Below, in pieces: positions 20,550 through 29,623 of a stretch of DNA of 64,000 nucleotides. Within the stretch, counting starts at the first letter, position 1; the number at the start of each line of letters is the position of its first letter. The translations under genes were made by a program, and so were the position numbers. The notes beneath the pieces were generated by a model that did no database searches, had not been told where the DNA came from, and saw only the letters and a program-made list of their open reading frames with translations. This DNA is from Polaromonas sp. (lineage in GTDB: Bacteria > Pseudomonadota > Gammaproteobacteria > Burkholderiales > Burkholderiaceae_C), in assembly GCF_012927485.1 (NCBI RefSeq), contig NZ_JABBPC010000035.1, positions 213,213 through 277,212 of the forward strand, read 5' to 3'.

Positions 20550-22628
20550 TCAATCAGCGGGTGCCGATGCGCTGGCCGCATCCGCTGCGGGCTCGTTGAG
20601 GTCAACGGCAATTGATATTGGGCCAGCGGCCAGGTTGGATTCGCTCTCATCTTCGTCGTTAGCCGCTTCAACCTGCGCCCCACCTGCACTGTCCCCCACA
20701 ACGTCAAGCCGTTCAATCACAGTGCCTGATATATCCAGCGTGATCTCATCAATCGCTCCCAGCTTGATGCGCACTTTGGCGCCACGGGGCAAACCTTGGG
20801 CCCCCAGCGCCGGAAGTACCAGCGGCAGGTCGTCGGCGCGAACCAGGTTGTCCTTAAAAGCCGTGGCGGTCAGTTCGGTGATGCTGTTTTGTTGCAGATA
20901 TTTAAGCGTCCAGTAGCGCTCGATGCCCGCCTGAAAACCGTTGTAGGCACTGTAGGCGGCATCAAAGCACGAAATGATCGAAAAAAGATCGGCGTCCCTG
21001 GGCTTGAACGGCGCCGCCAATGCGGCCGTGCGGCCATGTCGGACGCACGCAATGATTTGCCATTGGTTGACCAGGTCGGTGTAGCGCCGCAGCGGCGAGG
21101 TGCTCCAAGCGTAGCTTGGCACGCCCAGGCCCGCATGCGGCAACGCCTTGGTGCCCATGCGCACTTTGACACCGGGGGCCAGGCTTGCCTGGCTGCGGTA
21201 AATGCCCGGCACGCCATGCTCTCCCAGCCACTGGCCCCAGGTGCTGTTGGCCAGAATCATCGCTTCGGCCACGATTAAATCCAGCGGTGCGCCGCGCTGG
21301 CGAATACTGATACTGACCGTCTCTTCGCCGTGCGGCTCTTGGCCGGTCGGATTGTCGAGCTTGAAGTTGTAGTCGGGCCGGTTGAAATTTTCGGGTTTGC
21401 CGCGCACGACTTCGCGCTGGCCCTTGAGGTGTTTGGCGAGCCGGTGCAGGAAGGTCAACTCAACACCCCAAGGCACATCGGCGCGCGGAACCTGTTGGGC
21501 CGCTTCGAAAAATGCCTCGGTGAAGGTGTTGTCCAACTCATCGTGACGCAGGTTGCTGACGATCGGGACCTGCTCCAGCCGCGTGACCCTGTCCTTGATC
21601 TCTAGCGTCGTTTCGTCCAACGTGAGGTAGAGCGATAAGGCCGGGCAATTGCGACCTTCCAGCAAGGTGTAAGTTTGGACGATTTCATCCGGCAGCATGG
21701 TTAGCTTGTAGCCTGGCATATACACCGTGGACAAGCGTGCCCGGCCAACCGCATCTATCGCACTGCCCGGTAATACGGCCAAGCCCGGCGCAGCAATATG
21801 AATGCCCAACGTGATGGTCCCGCTGCCGATTCCCTGTACCGACAAGGCGTCGTCAATCTCGGTGGTGCTGGAGTCATCGATCGAAAACGCGCGCACCTCT
21901 GCCAGTGGCAATTCGTCCTTGACTTGCGGGGCTTGCAAGGCCGGAAAGCCCGTACCTCTTGGAAAGTTTTCAAACAGAAAGCGCTTCCAGTGAAACTGGT
22001 GTGGCGAGGCAATGGCACCGGCTTTTTGCAGCAGGTCCAGCGGCGCGGTGTGGGTCGCGCGCGAGGCTTCAACCACGGCCCGGTACTCGGGACTGTTTTT
22101 ATCCGGTTTGAAAAGAATTTTATAAAGCTGCTCACGGACTGGCGCAGGACATTGCCCGTGCGCAAGTTCCTCGGCCCAGACATTAATTTGTACCGCAATC
22201 TGTTTCTTTTTTTCGATGGCAGCGAGCGCCTGCTGCAAGATTTCGAGAGGGGCTTTTTTGAATCGGCCTTTGCCAGCCCTGCGGAAATAATGGGGCGCTT
22301 CGTACAGCCGGAATAGTGCTGCGGCTTGCTGCAGCGTCGAGGCAGGTTTTGAAGCGTCTGAGCTGAAATAGTCGCGCGCCAGGTCGGCAAAGCCAAACTC
22401 GTCTTCACTGGCAAATTCCCAGGCCAGCTCCAACTCGATGTCTTCGCTCAATTTTTGGCCGCTAGCGATCAGCTCGGCGGGTGCAGGTTTTTCAAACTTC
22501 AGCAGTGCATTGGCGGCCTTCACCTTGACGCGCTTGCCAGAGTCGAGTTCGACTTGCAGCGAGGCATCAGTTTCCGACAAAATTCGACCAGCCAAAAATT
22601 TGCCGGTTTCTTCAAACAATACAAACAA
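20550..22628 (-). CDS. rnb: RNase II/RNase R-family 3'-5' exoribonuclease (RNB domain)
   Basis: The 692-residue protein contains the RNB catalytic centre SIDDSSTTEIDDALS at about 250-264, with the clustered aspartates that bind magnesium in RNase II. LSTVYMPGYKLTMLP and YTDLVNQWQI are further RNB segments. The N-terminus lacks an obvious cold-shock pair and the C-terminus has an S1-like piece followed by an acidic, low-complexity tail (DEDESE). It is longer than E. coli RNase II (644). The gene symbol is by family rather than proven function. Confidence 0.88.
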   Translation of the reverse strand: MFVLFEETGKFLAGRILSETDASLQVELDSGKRVKVKAANALLKFEKPAPAELIASGQKLSEDIELELAWEFASEDEFGFADLARDYFSSDASKPASTLQQAAALFRLYEAPHYFRRAGKGRFKKAPLEILQQALAAIEKKKQIAVQINVWAEELAHGQCPAPVREQLYKILFKPDKNSPEYRAVVEASRATHTAPLDLLQKAGAIASPHQFHWKRFLFENFPRGTGFPALQAPQVKDELPLAEVRAFSIDDSSTTEIDDALSVQGIGSGTITLGIHIAAPGLAVLPGSAIDAVGRARLSTVYMPGYKLTMLPDEIVQTYTLLEGRNCPALSLYLTLDETTLEIKDRVTRLEQVPIVSNLRHDELDNTFTEAFFEAAQQVPRADVPWGVELTFLHRLAKHLKGQREVVRGKPENFNRPDYNFKLDNPTGQEPHGEETVSISIRQRGAPLDLIVAEAMILANSTWGQWLGEHGVPGIYRSQASLAPGVKVRMGTKALPHAGLGVPSYAWSTSPLRRYTDLVNQWQIIACVRHGRTAALAAPFKPRDADLFSIISCFDAAYSAYNGFQAGIERYWTLKYLQQNSITELTATAFKDNLVRADDLPLVLPALGAQGLPRGAKVRIKLGAIDEITLDISGTVIERLDVVGDSAGGAQVEAANDEDESESNLAAGPISIAVDLNEPAADAASASAPAD

Positions 22629-22674
22629 AACGGAATCCTTTAGCCTTTGGTAACTTGCCTTGAGTAGCGGATGG

Positions 22675-23286
22675 CTAGTGTAAACAAGCCGTGTTCCGGA
22701 CAGCTGTCAAACCCAGGAAATCCAGAATGAGCGGCACATGCCGTTCGAAATCACTCAGGGCGTGGTCGCCGCCTTCCTGCAGACGTATTTGCGCGCCGGC
22801 GTAGCGGTGCATCATCTCGCGCCAGTCCAGCACTTCATCCCCCTTCGCAATAACGACCAAATAGTTTTGCGCGGTAGTCAGGGTGCCGACATGCAGCGCC
22901 GTTAACTCATCGATAAATCGGGGTTCAAAGAAAAAATGCGCATCAGGGTTGTGCCAAGCGGTCTGCTCCCCGATAAACTGCGCCAGATCTCGCGCTGGAT
23001 CGACTGCGGGATTGAGTAGTACGGCTTTGCAGTGCCTTCGTTCTGCCATCGCGCTGGCGTAAAACCCTCCGAGCGAAGATCCGATGATTGCCGTGGTCGC
23101 GTGGGGCCAGTCGGCCGTGCCTTTTGTCAGTAGCGCCATCGCGTCACGTGGTGACGGCGGCAGCTGCGGGCACCACCAGGTCACCTCCGGGTAGCGCGCC
23201 GCCATCAAAGCGGCCATTTTGCGAGCTTTTATCGACTGCGGCGAGGAGCGAAAACCATGCAGGTAGAGCAGATGGGTGGTGTGCAT
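22675..23286 (-). CDS. YqiA/YcfP-type alpha/beta-hydrolase esterase
   Basis: A 203-residue single-domain hydrolase: LLYLHGFRSSPQSIKA near the start, nucleophile elbow GSSLGGFYA (Ser in about residue 77), acid residue in AKGDEVLDW and catalytic histidine in GGDHALSDF. These match the UPF0227 family, which includes E. coli YqiA. The frame is open to 23352, but that extension runs into the terminator of the neighbouring gene, so ATG at 23286 is preferred. Confidence 0.87.
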   Translation of the reverse strand: MHTTHLLYLHGFRSSPQSIKARKMAALMAARYPEVTWWCPQLPPSPRDAMALLTKGTADWPHATTAIIGSSLGGFYASAMAERRHCKAVLLNPAVDPARDLAQFIGEQTAWHNPDAHFFFEPRFIDELTALHVGTLTTAQNYLVVIAKGDEVLDWREMMHRYAGAQIRLQEGGDHALSDFERHVPLILDFLGLTAVRNTACLH

Positions 23287-23313
23287 GGCGCCATCATACG
23301 AAGGAATAGTCAC

Positions 23314-23346
23314 AAAAAAGCCCCGCAGGCTTTGGCCGTGCGGGGC
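23314..23346 (-). terminator. Intrinsic terminator of the lipoprotein gene
   Basis: GCCCCGCA at 23320-23327 pairs perfectly with TGCGGGGC at 23339-23346. On the minus strand the stem is followed by a run of six T (the A run at 23314-23319). It lies just after the stop of the 697-residue lipoprotein gene. Confidence 0.85.
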
Positions 23347-23364
23347 TTTCAACCGAACCAGCGG

Positions 23365-25458
23365 TCAGTTGTAGGTGTAGACCGCCGTCTTGCCGCTGCC
23401 GTCGAGCATTCGGTAACTGAACAGCAAGGTGCGGCCGATGTTGGGGGCTATTCCAAAAATAGGCACAGTCTGATTATCCAAAATGGCCGAGGTGGCTCCC
23501 CTCGGCACCGCTTTCAACGGGCCGAAACTACCAAACGTTGTGTCGACGACGGCCTGTACCTGATGGATTTGCTGGGCCGAACTATTTTGCACCCAGTCTA
23601 TTGGCAGCGCCGTCTGCGCGCCAGTCAGGCTGCCAGTAGGATCAAGCGCACTCACCGATTGCGCGCCCAGCGTGTTCCAGGGCAGGTTCACGGCTTGTTC
23701 AGCCTGAACCAGATCAGAAAGTAGCGTCTTGTGGAAAATGATTGCGGCGGTGGTGGGGGTGGTTCCATAGAACAATTCAACCTGGTACTTTGCTCCCTTG
23801 ACGAACTTGGTGGAGTCAACAGTGGAATCTGCCGGCTGTTTCCACAACAGCACATTTCCACTGTTCGCCGGATTGGCCGCCAGAGTTTTCGCGGAGCTCG
23901 CAGGATCGAGACCTGTAGTTCTAGCGAGCCAGAAGTTCGGACAGTTGAACGTGGCCACGTTGCCGCATTGACTGCCGGTCGTCAGGCTGCCAGTCTTGCT
24001 GAACAAATCCATGGAAGTCTGTGTTCCGGTCGAAACGACGTAGACCAGTCCCGTGCCCGCCGCGCCATTGCCCGGCAAACCGGGGCCAGAAATTCGCGCG
24101 TACTTTAGTGCATTGCCGGCGTTGCTGCTGCCCGGGCCGGTGCTGTTCACATTGAACTGGATGCCGGTTTGGAAGGTACTGAACTTGGCGGTGTTGGCCG
24201 GGTTCTTCTGCTCGACGCGGCGAATTTGCAGTTTGACGTTCACGTCCGCAGGATGCTGGTTACCCACCAGCCACCAGTCCGTCGGGCGCGAGGTCGACGT
24301 AGTGCCCGGAATTTTGCGGGCCGTGGTGATCACATGGCCCGGGTCGCCATTGGCGTCCAGAAACTTGATGTTAATGACGGCTCGGTTAAAGGCAGCCGGG
24401 GCCGGGGCCGCGACCGCAGGATCAGCCGGGTAATAAGCCATGATTTCCGGCACGCTGAATTTCGCGCCGGTCATGGTGTCGCTGGTCAGCAAGTTGTAGA
24501 AAACTTGGCCGGCTTTGTAACCGTTGTCCAGAAACTTCACGCCGGCTCCATTGCCGAGGGTTGCCGTTATATTTTGGCAGGCGGGATCGACATTGGTCAC
24601 TTCTGGACCGCCATTCGCTGACACGATGGTGGCGTCTTTAGTCACTACGCGCTGGGCGGTTGGTATCGCAAAGCATGCCGTCAATGTCTGCGCGGCAACT
24701 TGGGCCGCTTGCGAGAGCGTCGCGATGGCTGCGTCTGGAAGCGGCATCGGGGTGCCGGGCGCTGTGGCCGTGGCCAAGTCTATTGGCAGAGGATTGTCCA
24801 CGGTACTCAGCGCCAGCTTGCCGGTGGCCGGGTTGGTGACGACCTTGACCACATCCAGCACCATGTCGGCCGTATTGCCGATGCCCGATGCCGTTGCAGC
24901 GGTGATGCTGGTGGTGAAAGGGTCATAACCGTCGGGTGCTTGAATGGCCTTTAATACTTGAAGCAGCTGCGCCACGACGTTGGCGGTCAGCTGTTTCAGG
25001 TCGGCGGCGTTGACCTGTTTGCTGTTGACCAGGGTTAAAGGATTGCCATCGGACGCCAGCTGCGCCACGATGGCGGTCGTCAGTGGCGTAACGTTGAGCG
25101 TGAGGGGTGTGCCATGGGTCGGTGTAGTAGTCGTTACGCTCACCATCGGGGGCGTGTTGCCGGTGGGGTCTGTGACTACGACGAAAAACGGTGCCGTTTC
25201 CCCGTTTTTCAAAGTGCAGGTGTAGCTGCCCAGCGCCGTGGTGGAAATGGACGCTTCCAGACAGGGCGAATTGCCGCTGCTGTTGGTCACGGCGACGCCC
25301 GCGTTGGCGAGTGCCGCGCCGGTTGCTGCAACACCCGAAATGACGTCTGCTGAAGGAATGAGGAGGCTACTCCCACTGCTGCCGCCGCCGCATCCTGCCA
25401 GCGCCAGGACGGTCGTGCCCGCGACGGCAAGCCATATTTTTCGAAATTTCATGTTCAT
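23365..25458 (-). CDS. Large predicted lipoprotein of unknown function
   Basis: The 697 residues start with a lipoprotein signal peptide: a basic n-region, a hydrophobic stretch and the lipobox LALAGC, followed by GGGSSGSS. An N-terminal module (about 35-100, VISGVAATGAALANAGVAV...) resembles carboxypeptidase-regulatory-like or Ig-like beta sandwiches found in surface proteins. The rest is rich in Thr, Ala, Asn and Pro with few charges, as in secreted beta-rich proteins, and has several cysteines that could form disulphides. No catalytic motif is seen. ATG at 25458 has GGAG six bases upstream. The gene faces the regulator at 25695, which may control it. I do not assign a function. Confidence 0.7.
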   Translation of the reverse strand: MNMKFRKIWLAVAGTTVLALAGCGGGSSGSSLLIPSADVISGVAATGAALANAGVAVTNSSGNSPCLEASISTTALGSYTCTLKNGETAPFFVVVTDPTGNTPPMVSVTTTTPTHGTPLTLNVTPLTTAIVAQLASDGNPLTLVNSKQVNAADLKQLTANVVAQLLQVLKAIQAPDGYDPFTTSITAATASGIGNTADMVLDVVKVVTNPATGKLALSTVDNPLPIDLATATAPGTPMPLPDAAIATLSQAAQVAAQTLTACFAIPTAQRVVTKDATIVSANGGPEVTNVDPACQNITATLGNGAGVKFLDNGYKAGQVFYNLLTSDTMTGAKFSVPEIMAYYPADPAVAAPAPAAFNRAVINIKFLDANGDPGHVITTARKIPGTTSTSRPTDWWLVGNQHPADVNVKLQIRRVEQKNPANTAKFSTFQTGIQFNVNSTGPGSSNAGNALKYARISGPGLPGNGAAGTGLVYVVSTGTQTSMDLFSKTGSLTTGSQCGNVATFNCPNFWLARTTGLDPASSAKTLAANPANSGNVLLWKQPADSTVDSTKFVKGAKYQVELFYGTTPTTAAIIFHKTLLSDLVQAEQAVNLPWNTLGAQSVSALDPTGSLTGAQTALPIDWVQNSSAQQIHQVQAVVDTTFGSFGPLKAVPRGATSAILDNQTVPIFGIAPNIGRTLLFSYRMLDGSGKTAVYTYN

Positions 25459-25550
25459 TAATTGCTCCAGTTGGGTTTGAGTCGAGCGCTCCGAAAATAA
25501 ATACGGATGGCGCGTAAACCGGATTTAGCCGGTAGTTGTGACAAAGTGCA

Positions 25551-25566
25551 TCCCACGAATATGGGA
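25551..25566. promoter_or_regulatory. Dyad 1, TCCCA-N6-TGGGA
   Basis: A 16-bp inverted repeat, TCCCACGAATATGGGA, which extends to GCATCCCA and TGGGATGC arms of eight bases. It lies in the divergent gap between the lipoprotein gene and the NarL-type regulator, and has a near copy 30 bases away. A regulator operator is the simplest explanation. Confidence 0.55.
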
Positions 25567-25580
25567 TGCGATGCGAGGTT

Positions 25581-25596
25581 TCCCATAAACATGGGA
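25581..25596. promoter_or_regulatory. Dyad 2, TCCCA-N6-TGGGA
   Basis: Second copy of the same dyad, TCCCATAAACATGGGA, with arms of six bases. The centre lies 30 bp from the centre of dyad 1, close to three helical turns, which would place two bound dimers on one face of the DNA. Confidence 0.55.
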
Positions 25597-25694
25597 GCCT
25601 GTTGTTGGCACAGCCCACGGCGTTGCCGATATGCTCAGGCCTGCGTCGGGTCTGGTGAGGCTCCCAGAGCGCGGCGGTCAGGAGGGTTATCTCT

Positions 25695-26396
25695 GTGTGG
25701 CGTGTATTAATTGTTGAAGACGACGCGCCGATGCGCGATTTTTTCGCGGCCAGCGTGCTGCGTTCGGACCAGCTCACACTGGTTGCCAGTGTCGGTACTG
25801 TGGCTGAGGCGCGCGTCTGGCTGGACGATCCCGTGCAAGGGGTGGATGTGCTGCTGACCGATCTCGGCCTGCCGGACGGTAGCGGGCTGGATGTGATTCG
25901 CCACGCACGATTGTGCCGCCCCGAGTGCGAACCGCTGGTGATTTCGATGTTCGGCGACGAGGACAACGTGCTGGCCAGCATCGAGGCCGGCGCCCTTGGG
26001 TACATTCACAAGGACGCAGCGCCCGCTGACATCGCGCAGACGATTCTGGAGATGAAGGCGGGTGCCTCGCCCATTTCGCCGATGATTGCCAGACGGGTGC
26101 TGTTCAAGTATCGGGCATTGCAGTCAAGTCAGCTGCAGGCGCCTTCCAGTCAAGCTGAGACAGCTATAAAAAACAGAGCAACTTTAGATGAAAAAAACTT
26201 GCTCTCCGGGCGTGAGAAGGAAGTGCTGGAATTGATTTCACGGGGGTTCTCCTACGCGGAAATTGCCGCTCTGAAAGCGATCACGGTGCACACGGTACAA
26301 ACGCACATCAAAAATCTCTACAGCAAGCTGGCCGTACATTCCAAAAGTGAGGCCGTGTTCGAGGCAACCCGGATGGGCTTGCTGCCGCCAGGGTGA
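25695..26396 (+). CDS. NarL/FixJ-family response regulator
   Basis: Two-domain regulator of 233 residues. The receiver domain (about 1-120) shows VEDDAP, the phosphoacceptor in LLTDLGLPDGSG and the conserved Lys in YIHKDA. The C-terminal LuxR-type HTH (about 170-230) reads LSGREKEVLELISRGFSYAEIAALKAITVHTVQTHIKNLYSKL. The GTG start was chosen because the receiver begins there at once. A polar linker (about 145-172) contains a low-complexity stretch encoded by AT-rich DNA. The next gene, a histidine kinase, is very probably its partner. Confidence 0.93.
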   Translation: MWRVLIVEDDAPMRDFFAASVLRSDQLTLVASVGTVAEARVWLDDPVQGVDVLLTDLGLPDGSGLDVIRHARLCRPECEPLVISMFGDEDNVLASIEAGALGYIHKDAAPADIAQTILEMKAGASPISPMIARRVLFKYRALQSSQLQAPSSQAETAIKNRATLDEKNLLSGREKEVLELISRGFSYAEIAALKAITVHTVQTHIKNLYSKLAVHSKSEAVFEATRMGLLPPG

Positions 26397-26440
26397 CCCG
26401 ATCCGAGGGTTGTGCAGATATGTTTTGTTACGATGTATTC

Positions 26441-28300
26441 ATGAGTGCAAGGCGACTTAGGCAAAGCTTGTGGGGGCAAAGAGGCAACTTGTTTTTGATC
26501 GTTCTTCTTTCCGCGCTTTCTTGGGCCGCTAATGCCCAGGATAGTCCGCTGAAGCTGACCCATGCGCGGGCGAATATCACGGTTAACGGGGTCACTACTA
26601 CCCAGGATCTTCAGCTCCCGTATCACTGGGACCGTTACAACAAGGGCCAGCAGGGTGAGGCGGTGTTCGAGCTCCGCTTTGATCTGCCCGATCTGCCTGA
26701 CGATCCCTGGAGCCTGTACTTGCCGCGCCTCGGCAACGCCTATGAAATTTGGCTCAATGGCACGCTGCTGCAGCGCCAGGGCGACTTACGGCATTACAAC
26801 GGCGCTGACTATGCGCGGGTGCCCCGCTATGTTGTCATTTCGCCCGGTTTGCTGCAAAACTCCAACCTGATTCGTGTCCACGTTCGCGCGGATATAGGGC
26901 GTCGCGGCGGACTTTCCCCCTTGGTGGTGGGCCCGCAGGAGGAGGTGTATGACGCCTACATCTGGAATTACCACTGGCGCGGCACCGGTTCGTTGGTGGT
27001 GGGGGCGTTCAGCCTGGTGATTGGGCTGATGGCGCTGTCGCTGTGGGCCACCCAGACGGACCTTACCCGCCCCGGTCGGCCTCGGCGTGATCCGCTGTAT
27101 CTGTTTGCCGGGCTGGCTGAGCTTCTCTTTACGGTCGGTGTGAGCGATACGCTGATAGAGAATCCGCCGTTGCTCTGGCCTTGGTGGGGCGTGTTGCAGG
27201 TGGTGGTGGTGGGCGCCTGGAGCTGCAGCATGACGCTGTTTTGCGTGGAAGTGGCCGGCTGGCACCATCGCCCTTCAGCGCGCTGGCTCCGTCGCTGGCT
27301 GGGCGTGCTGATGGGAGGTAGCGTCGTGCTGGCCCTCTGGGCTCTGGGCGGGGGCCAGCCGCTGGCGCTGACGTCTTTCTACGCACTGATGGCCGCAACC
27401 ACGTTAGGTTTCAGTATCGTTTTTCTTTGGAGTGCGACCCAAAAAGCGCTGCTCCCGCACCGTGTCGTGGCGGCGGCGTTGTTGATTAATTTTCTGGTCG
27501 GCCTGCGCGATTTCTATTTGTTTCGCATCAATCCGACCTATGCCGAAAACACCCTGATGCGCTATTCGTCGGTACTGTTCGGCGTGGCCCTGGGCTACAT
27601 CGTGATTGCACGGTTTCGCACTGCGAGTGCCCAAGCACGCGACCTGCTGGCCACGATGGCCTACCGCGTTTCGGAAAAGGAAGCCGAGCTTGCGGAAAGC
27701 TATCGCAAGCTCGAAATTCTGGCGCGCGACCAGGAGCGCACGGCCGAGCGCGCGCGCATCCTGCGCGACATGCACGATGGCGTGGGTTCGCACATCAGTT
27801 CGGCGATTCGCCAGCTCCAATCCGGCCGGGCTTGTAACGCCGAGGTGCTGCTGACGCTACGCGATTCGCTGGACCAGCTCAAGCTGTCTATCGATGCGAT
27901 AAATCTGCCTCCGGGCGACGTGACGGCCCTTTTGGCAAACCTGCGTTACCGACTGGAGCCGCGCTTTGCGGCGTCCGACATCGAACTACAGTGGGGTGTG
28001 GAGATGCTCGAGCCGGTGGCGCGCCTGGATGCACAGGCCATGCGGCAGCTGCAGTTCATGGTCTTCGAAGCGTTGTCCAATGTGCTGCAGCACGCCCAAG
28101 CCAGCAGGCTGCGCATCGAGGCGGTGAGGACGCCTCGGGGCACACAACTGCGCCTAATCGACAACGGTCACGGCTTTGATGTGACAACGCCTTTTCGCAA
28201 GGGCCTGCAGTCGATGCGCGAGCGGGCTCAAGCGATCGGCGCTATCTTGTCGCTGCACAGTGAGCCGGGGCGCACCTCGGTGGAAATTCTGATTCTTTAA
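26441..28300 (+). CDS. Membrane histidine kinase with periplasmic DISM-like sensor (HisKA_3)
   Basis: The product has a signal-like N-terminus (LFLIVLLSALSWAANA), a periplasmic region of about 170 residues with a galactose-binding-like pattern (FELRFDLPD...YLPRLGNAYEIWLNG), then about seven hydrophobic helices (about 185-400). This matches the 7TMR-DISM architecture. The cytoplasmic part has a coiled coil, the phosphoacceptor in ARILRDMHDGVGSHI (HisKA_3) and a HATPase with EALSNVLQHA and DNGHGFD. It lies directly after the NarL-type regulator. A GTG at 26393 overlapping that gene's stop and an ATG at 26420 are alternative starts; I chose 26441 for the signal peptide. The ligand is unknown. 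Confidence 0.88.
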   Translation: MSARRLRQSLWGQRGNLFLIVLLSALSWAANAQDSPLKLTHARANITVNGVTTTQDLQLPYHWDRYNKGQQGEAVFELRFDLPDLPDDPWSLYLPRLGNAYEIWLNGTLLQRQGDLRHYNGADYARVPRYVVISPGLLQNSNLIRVHVRADIGRRGGLSPLVVGPQEEVYDAYIWNYHWRGTGSLVVGAFSLVIGLMALSLWATQTDLTRPGRPRRDPLYLFAGLAELLFTVGVSDTLIENPPLLWPWWGVLQVVVVGAWSCSMTLFCVEVAGWHHRPSARWLRRWLGVLMGGSVVLALWALGGGQPLALTSFYALMAATTLGFSIVFLWSATQKALLPHRVVAAALLINFLVGLRDFYLFRINPTYAENTLMRYSSVLFGVALGYIVIARFRTASAQARDLLATMAYRVSEKEAELAESYRKLEILARDQERTAERARILRDMHDGVGSHISSAIRQLQSGRACNAEVLLTLRDSLDQLKLSIDAINLPPGDVTALLANLRYRLEPRFAASDIELQWGVEMLEPVARLDAQAMRQLQFMVFEALSNVLQHAQASRLRIEAVRTPRGTQLRLIDNGHGFDVTTPFRKGLQSMRERAQAIGAILSLHSEPGRTSVEILIL

Positions 28301-28344
28301 AGAGGCGGCCGGGCTGGCCGCAGCAGCGCACGGGATAATGGCCC

Positions 28345-29499
28345 ATGCCCGCCGTTTTCGACAGACCTTCCCTTTTTCAGCGAACCCTGCCCCTGCTGCA
28401 GGGCTTTGACGGGCTTTTAGCCTTTGCCGTTTTTCTGCTGGCGTGTGCCGGCCTGCTCATCATGTATTCGTCCGGTTATGACCAGGGCAGTCGCTTTGCC
28501 GATCATGGGCGCAATATGTTAATTGCCGGGGCGATCATGTTTGTTGTGGCACAGATTCCGCCGCAACGCTTGATGACCTTGGCCGTGCCTCTTTATGCTT
28601 TGGGCGTGATCTTGCTGGTGGCCGTCGCCGTCTTCGGGGTGACGAAAAAGGGCGCGCAGCGGTGGCTCAACGTGGGCGTGGTGATTCAACCCAGTGAAAT
28701 CCTGAAAATTGCGATGCCGCTGATGCTGGCGTGGTGGTTCCAGAAGCGCGAAGGCCAGTTGCGTCCACTGGACTTTCTGGCCGCCGCTGTACTGCTGGCG
28801 ATGCCGGTGGGGCTGATCATGAAGCAACCCGATTTGGGCACGGCTTTGCTGGTTTTGGCCGCCGGCCTGGCAGTGATTTTTTTTGCTGGTCTGAGCTGGA
28901 AGCTGATTGTGCCGCCGGTGCTGCTGGGGTTGATCGGCGTTTTCCTTGTGGTGTGGTTTGAGCCGCAACTGTGTGCGGACGGAGTGCGCTGGGCCATTCT
29001 TCACGATTACCAGCAGCAGCGCATTTGCACTTTGCTCGATCCTTCCCGCGACCCCCTTGGCAAGGGTTTTCACATCATTCAAGGCATGATTGCAATCGGC
29101 TCGGGCGGCGTGCTCGGCAAGGGGTTCATGGCGGGCACGCAAACCCACCTGGAGTTCATTCCCGAGCGCACAACAGACTTTATTTTTGCGGCGTTCTCCG
29201 AAGAATTCGGCTTGCTGGGGAATCTCTTGCTGATTGCCGGTTTTATTTTTTTGATTTTGCGCGGTTTGGCGATTGCGCTGGAAGCTCCGACCTTGTTTGC
29301 GCGACTGCTGGCCGGTGCGCTGACCATGATTTTTTTCACCTACGCGTTTGTAAACATGGGTATGGTCAGCGGCATTCTGCCGGTGGTGGGTGTTCCACTG
29401 CCCTTCATCAGTTACGGCGGCACGGCCATGGTGACGCTCGGCTTGGCCATTGGAATGTTGATGTCGATTGCCAAAGCCAAGCGGCTGGTTCAAACCTGA
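28345..29499 (+). CDS. rodA: Elongasome peptidoglycan glycosyltransferase RodA (SEDS)
   Basis: Polytopic SEDS polymerase acting with PBP2 in lateral wall growth. The 384 residues form about ten helices and show LLIMYSSG, GAQRWLNVG, QPSEILK, KQPDLGTA, FIPERTTDFIFAAFSEEFGLLGN and LPFISYGGTAM. The absence of the N-terminal extension seen in FtsW and the KQPDLGTA sequence favour RodA. pbp2 (mrdA), often adjacent, is not in the preceding 2 kb. Confidence 0.94.
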   Translation: MPAVFDRPSLFQRTLPLLQGFDGLLAFAVFLLACAGLLIMYSSGYDQGSRFADHGRNMLIAGAIMFVVAQIPPQRLMTLAVPLYALGVILLVAVAVFGVTKKGAQRWLNVGVVIQPSEILKIAMPLMLAWWFQKREGQLRPLDFLAAAVLLAMPVGLIMKQPDLGTALLVLAAGLAVIFFAGLSWKLIVPPVLLGLIGVFLVVWFEPQLCADGVRWAILHDYQQQRICTLLDPSRDPLGKGFHIIQGMIAIGSGGVLGKGFMAGTQTHLEFIPERTTDFIFAAFSEEFGLLGNLLLIAGFIFLILRGLAIALEAPTLFARLLAGALTMIFFTYAFVNMGMVSGILPVVGVPLPFISYGGTAMVTLGLAIGMLMSIAKAKRLVQT

Positions 29500-29623
29500 A
29501 AGATATTGCGCGCACGCAGGCCGCTTTTGCGCAGTGCGCTGCGGCCGAGAGGCTGGCCCTGCTTACTTCCCGGCCTAGTTTCGCCGACCAGCGCCGCAAG
29601 GGCAGACTGCCTACAATCCCTGG

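Noticed and set aside
23287..23352. N-terminal extension of the YqiA-type esterase
   Set aside because: It would be encoded by the terminator of the lipoprotein gene, and the family starts close to the LLYLHGF motif.
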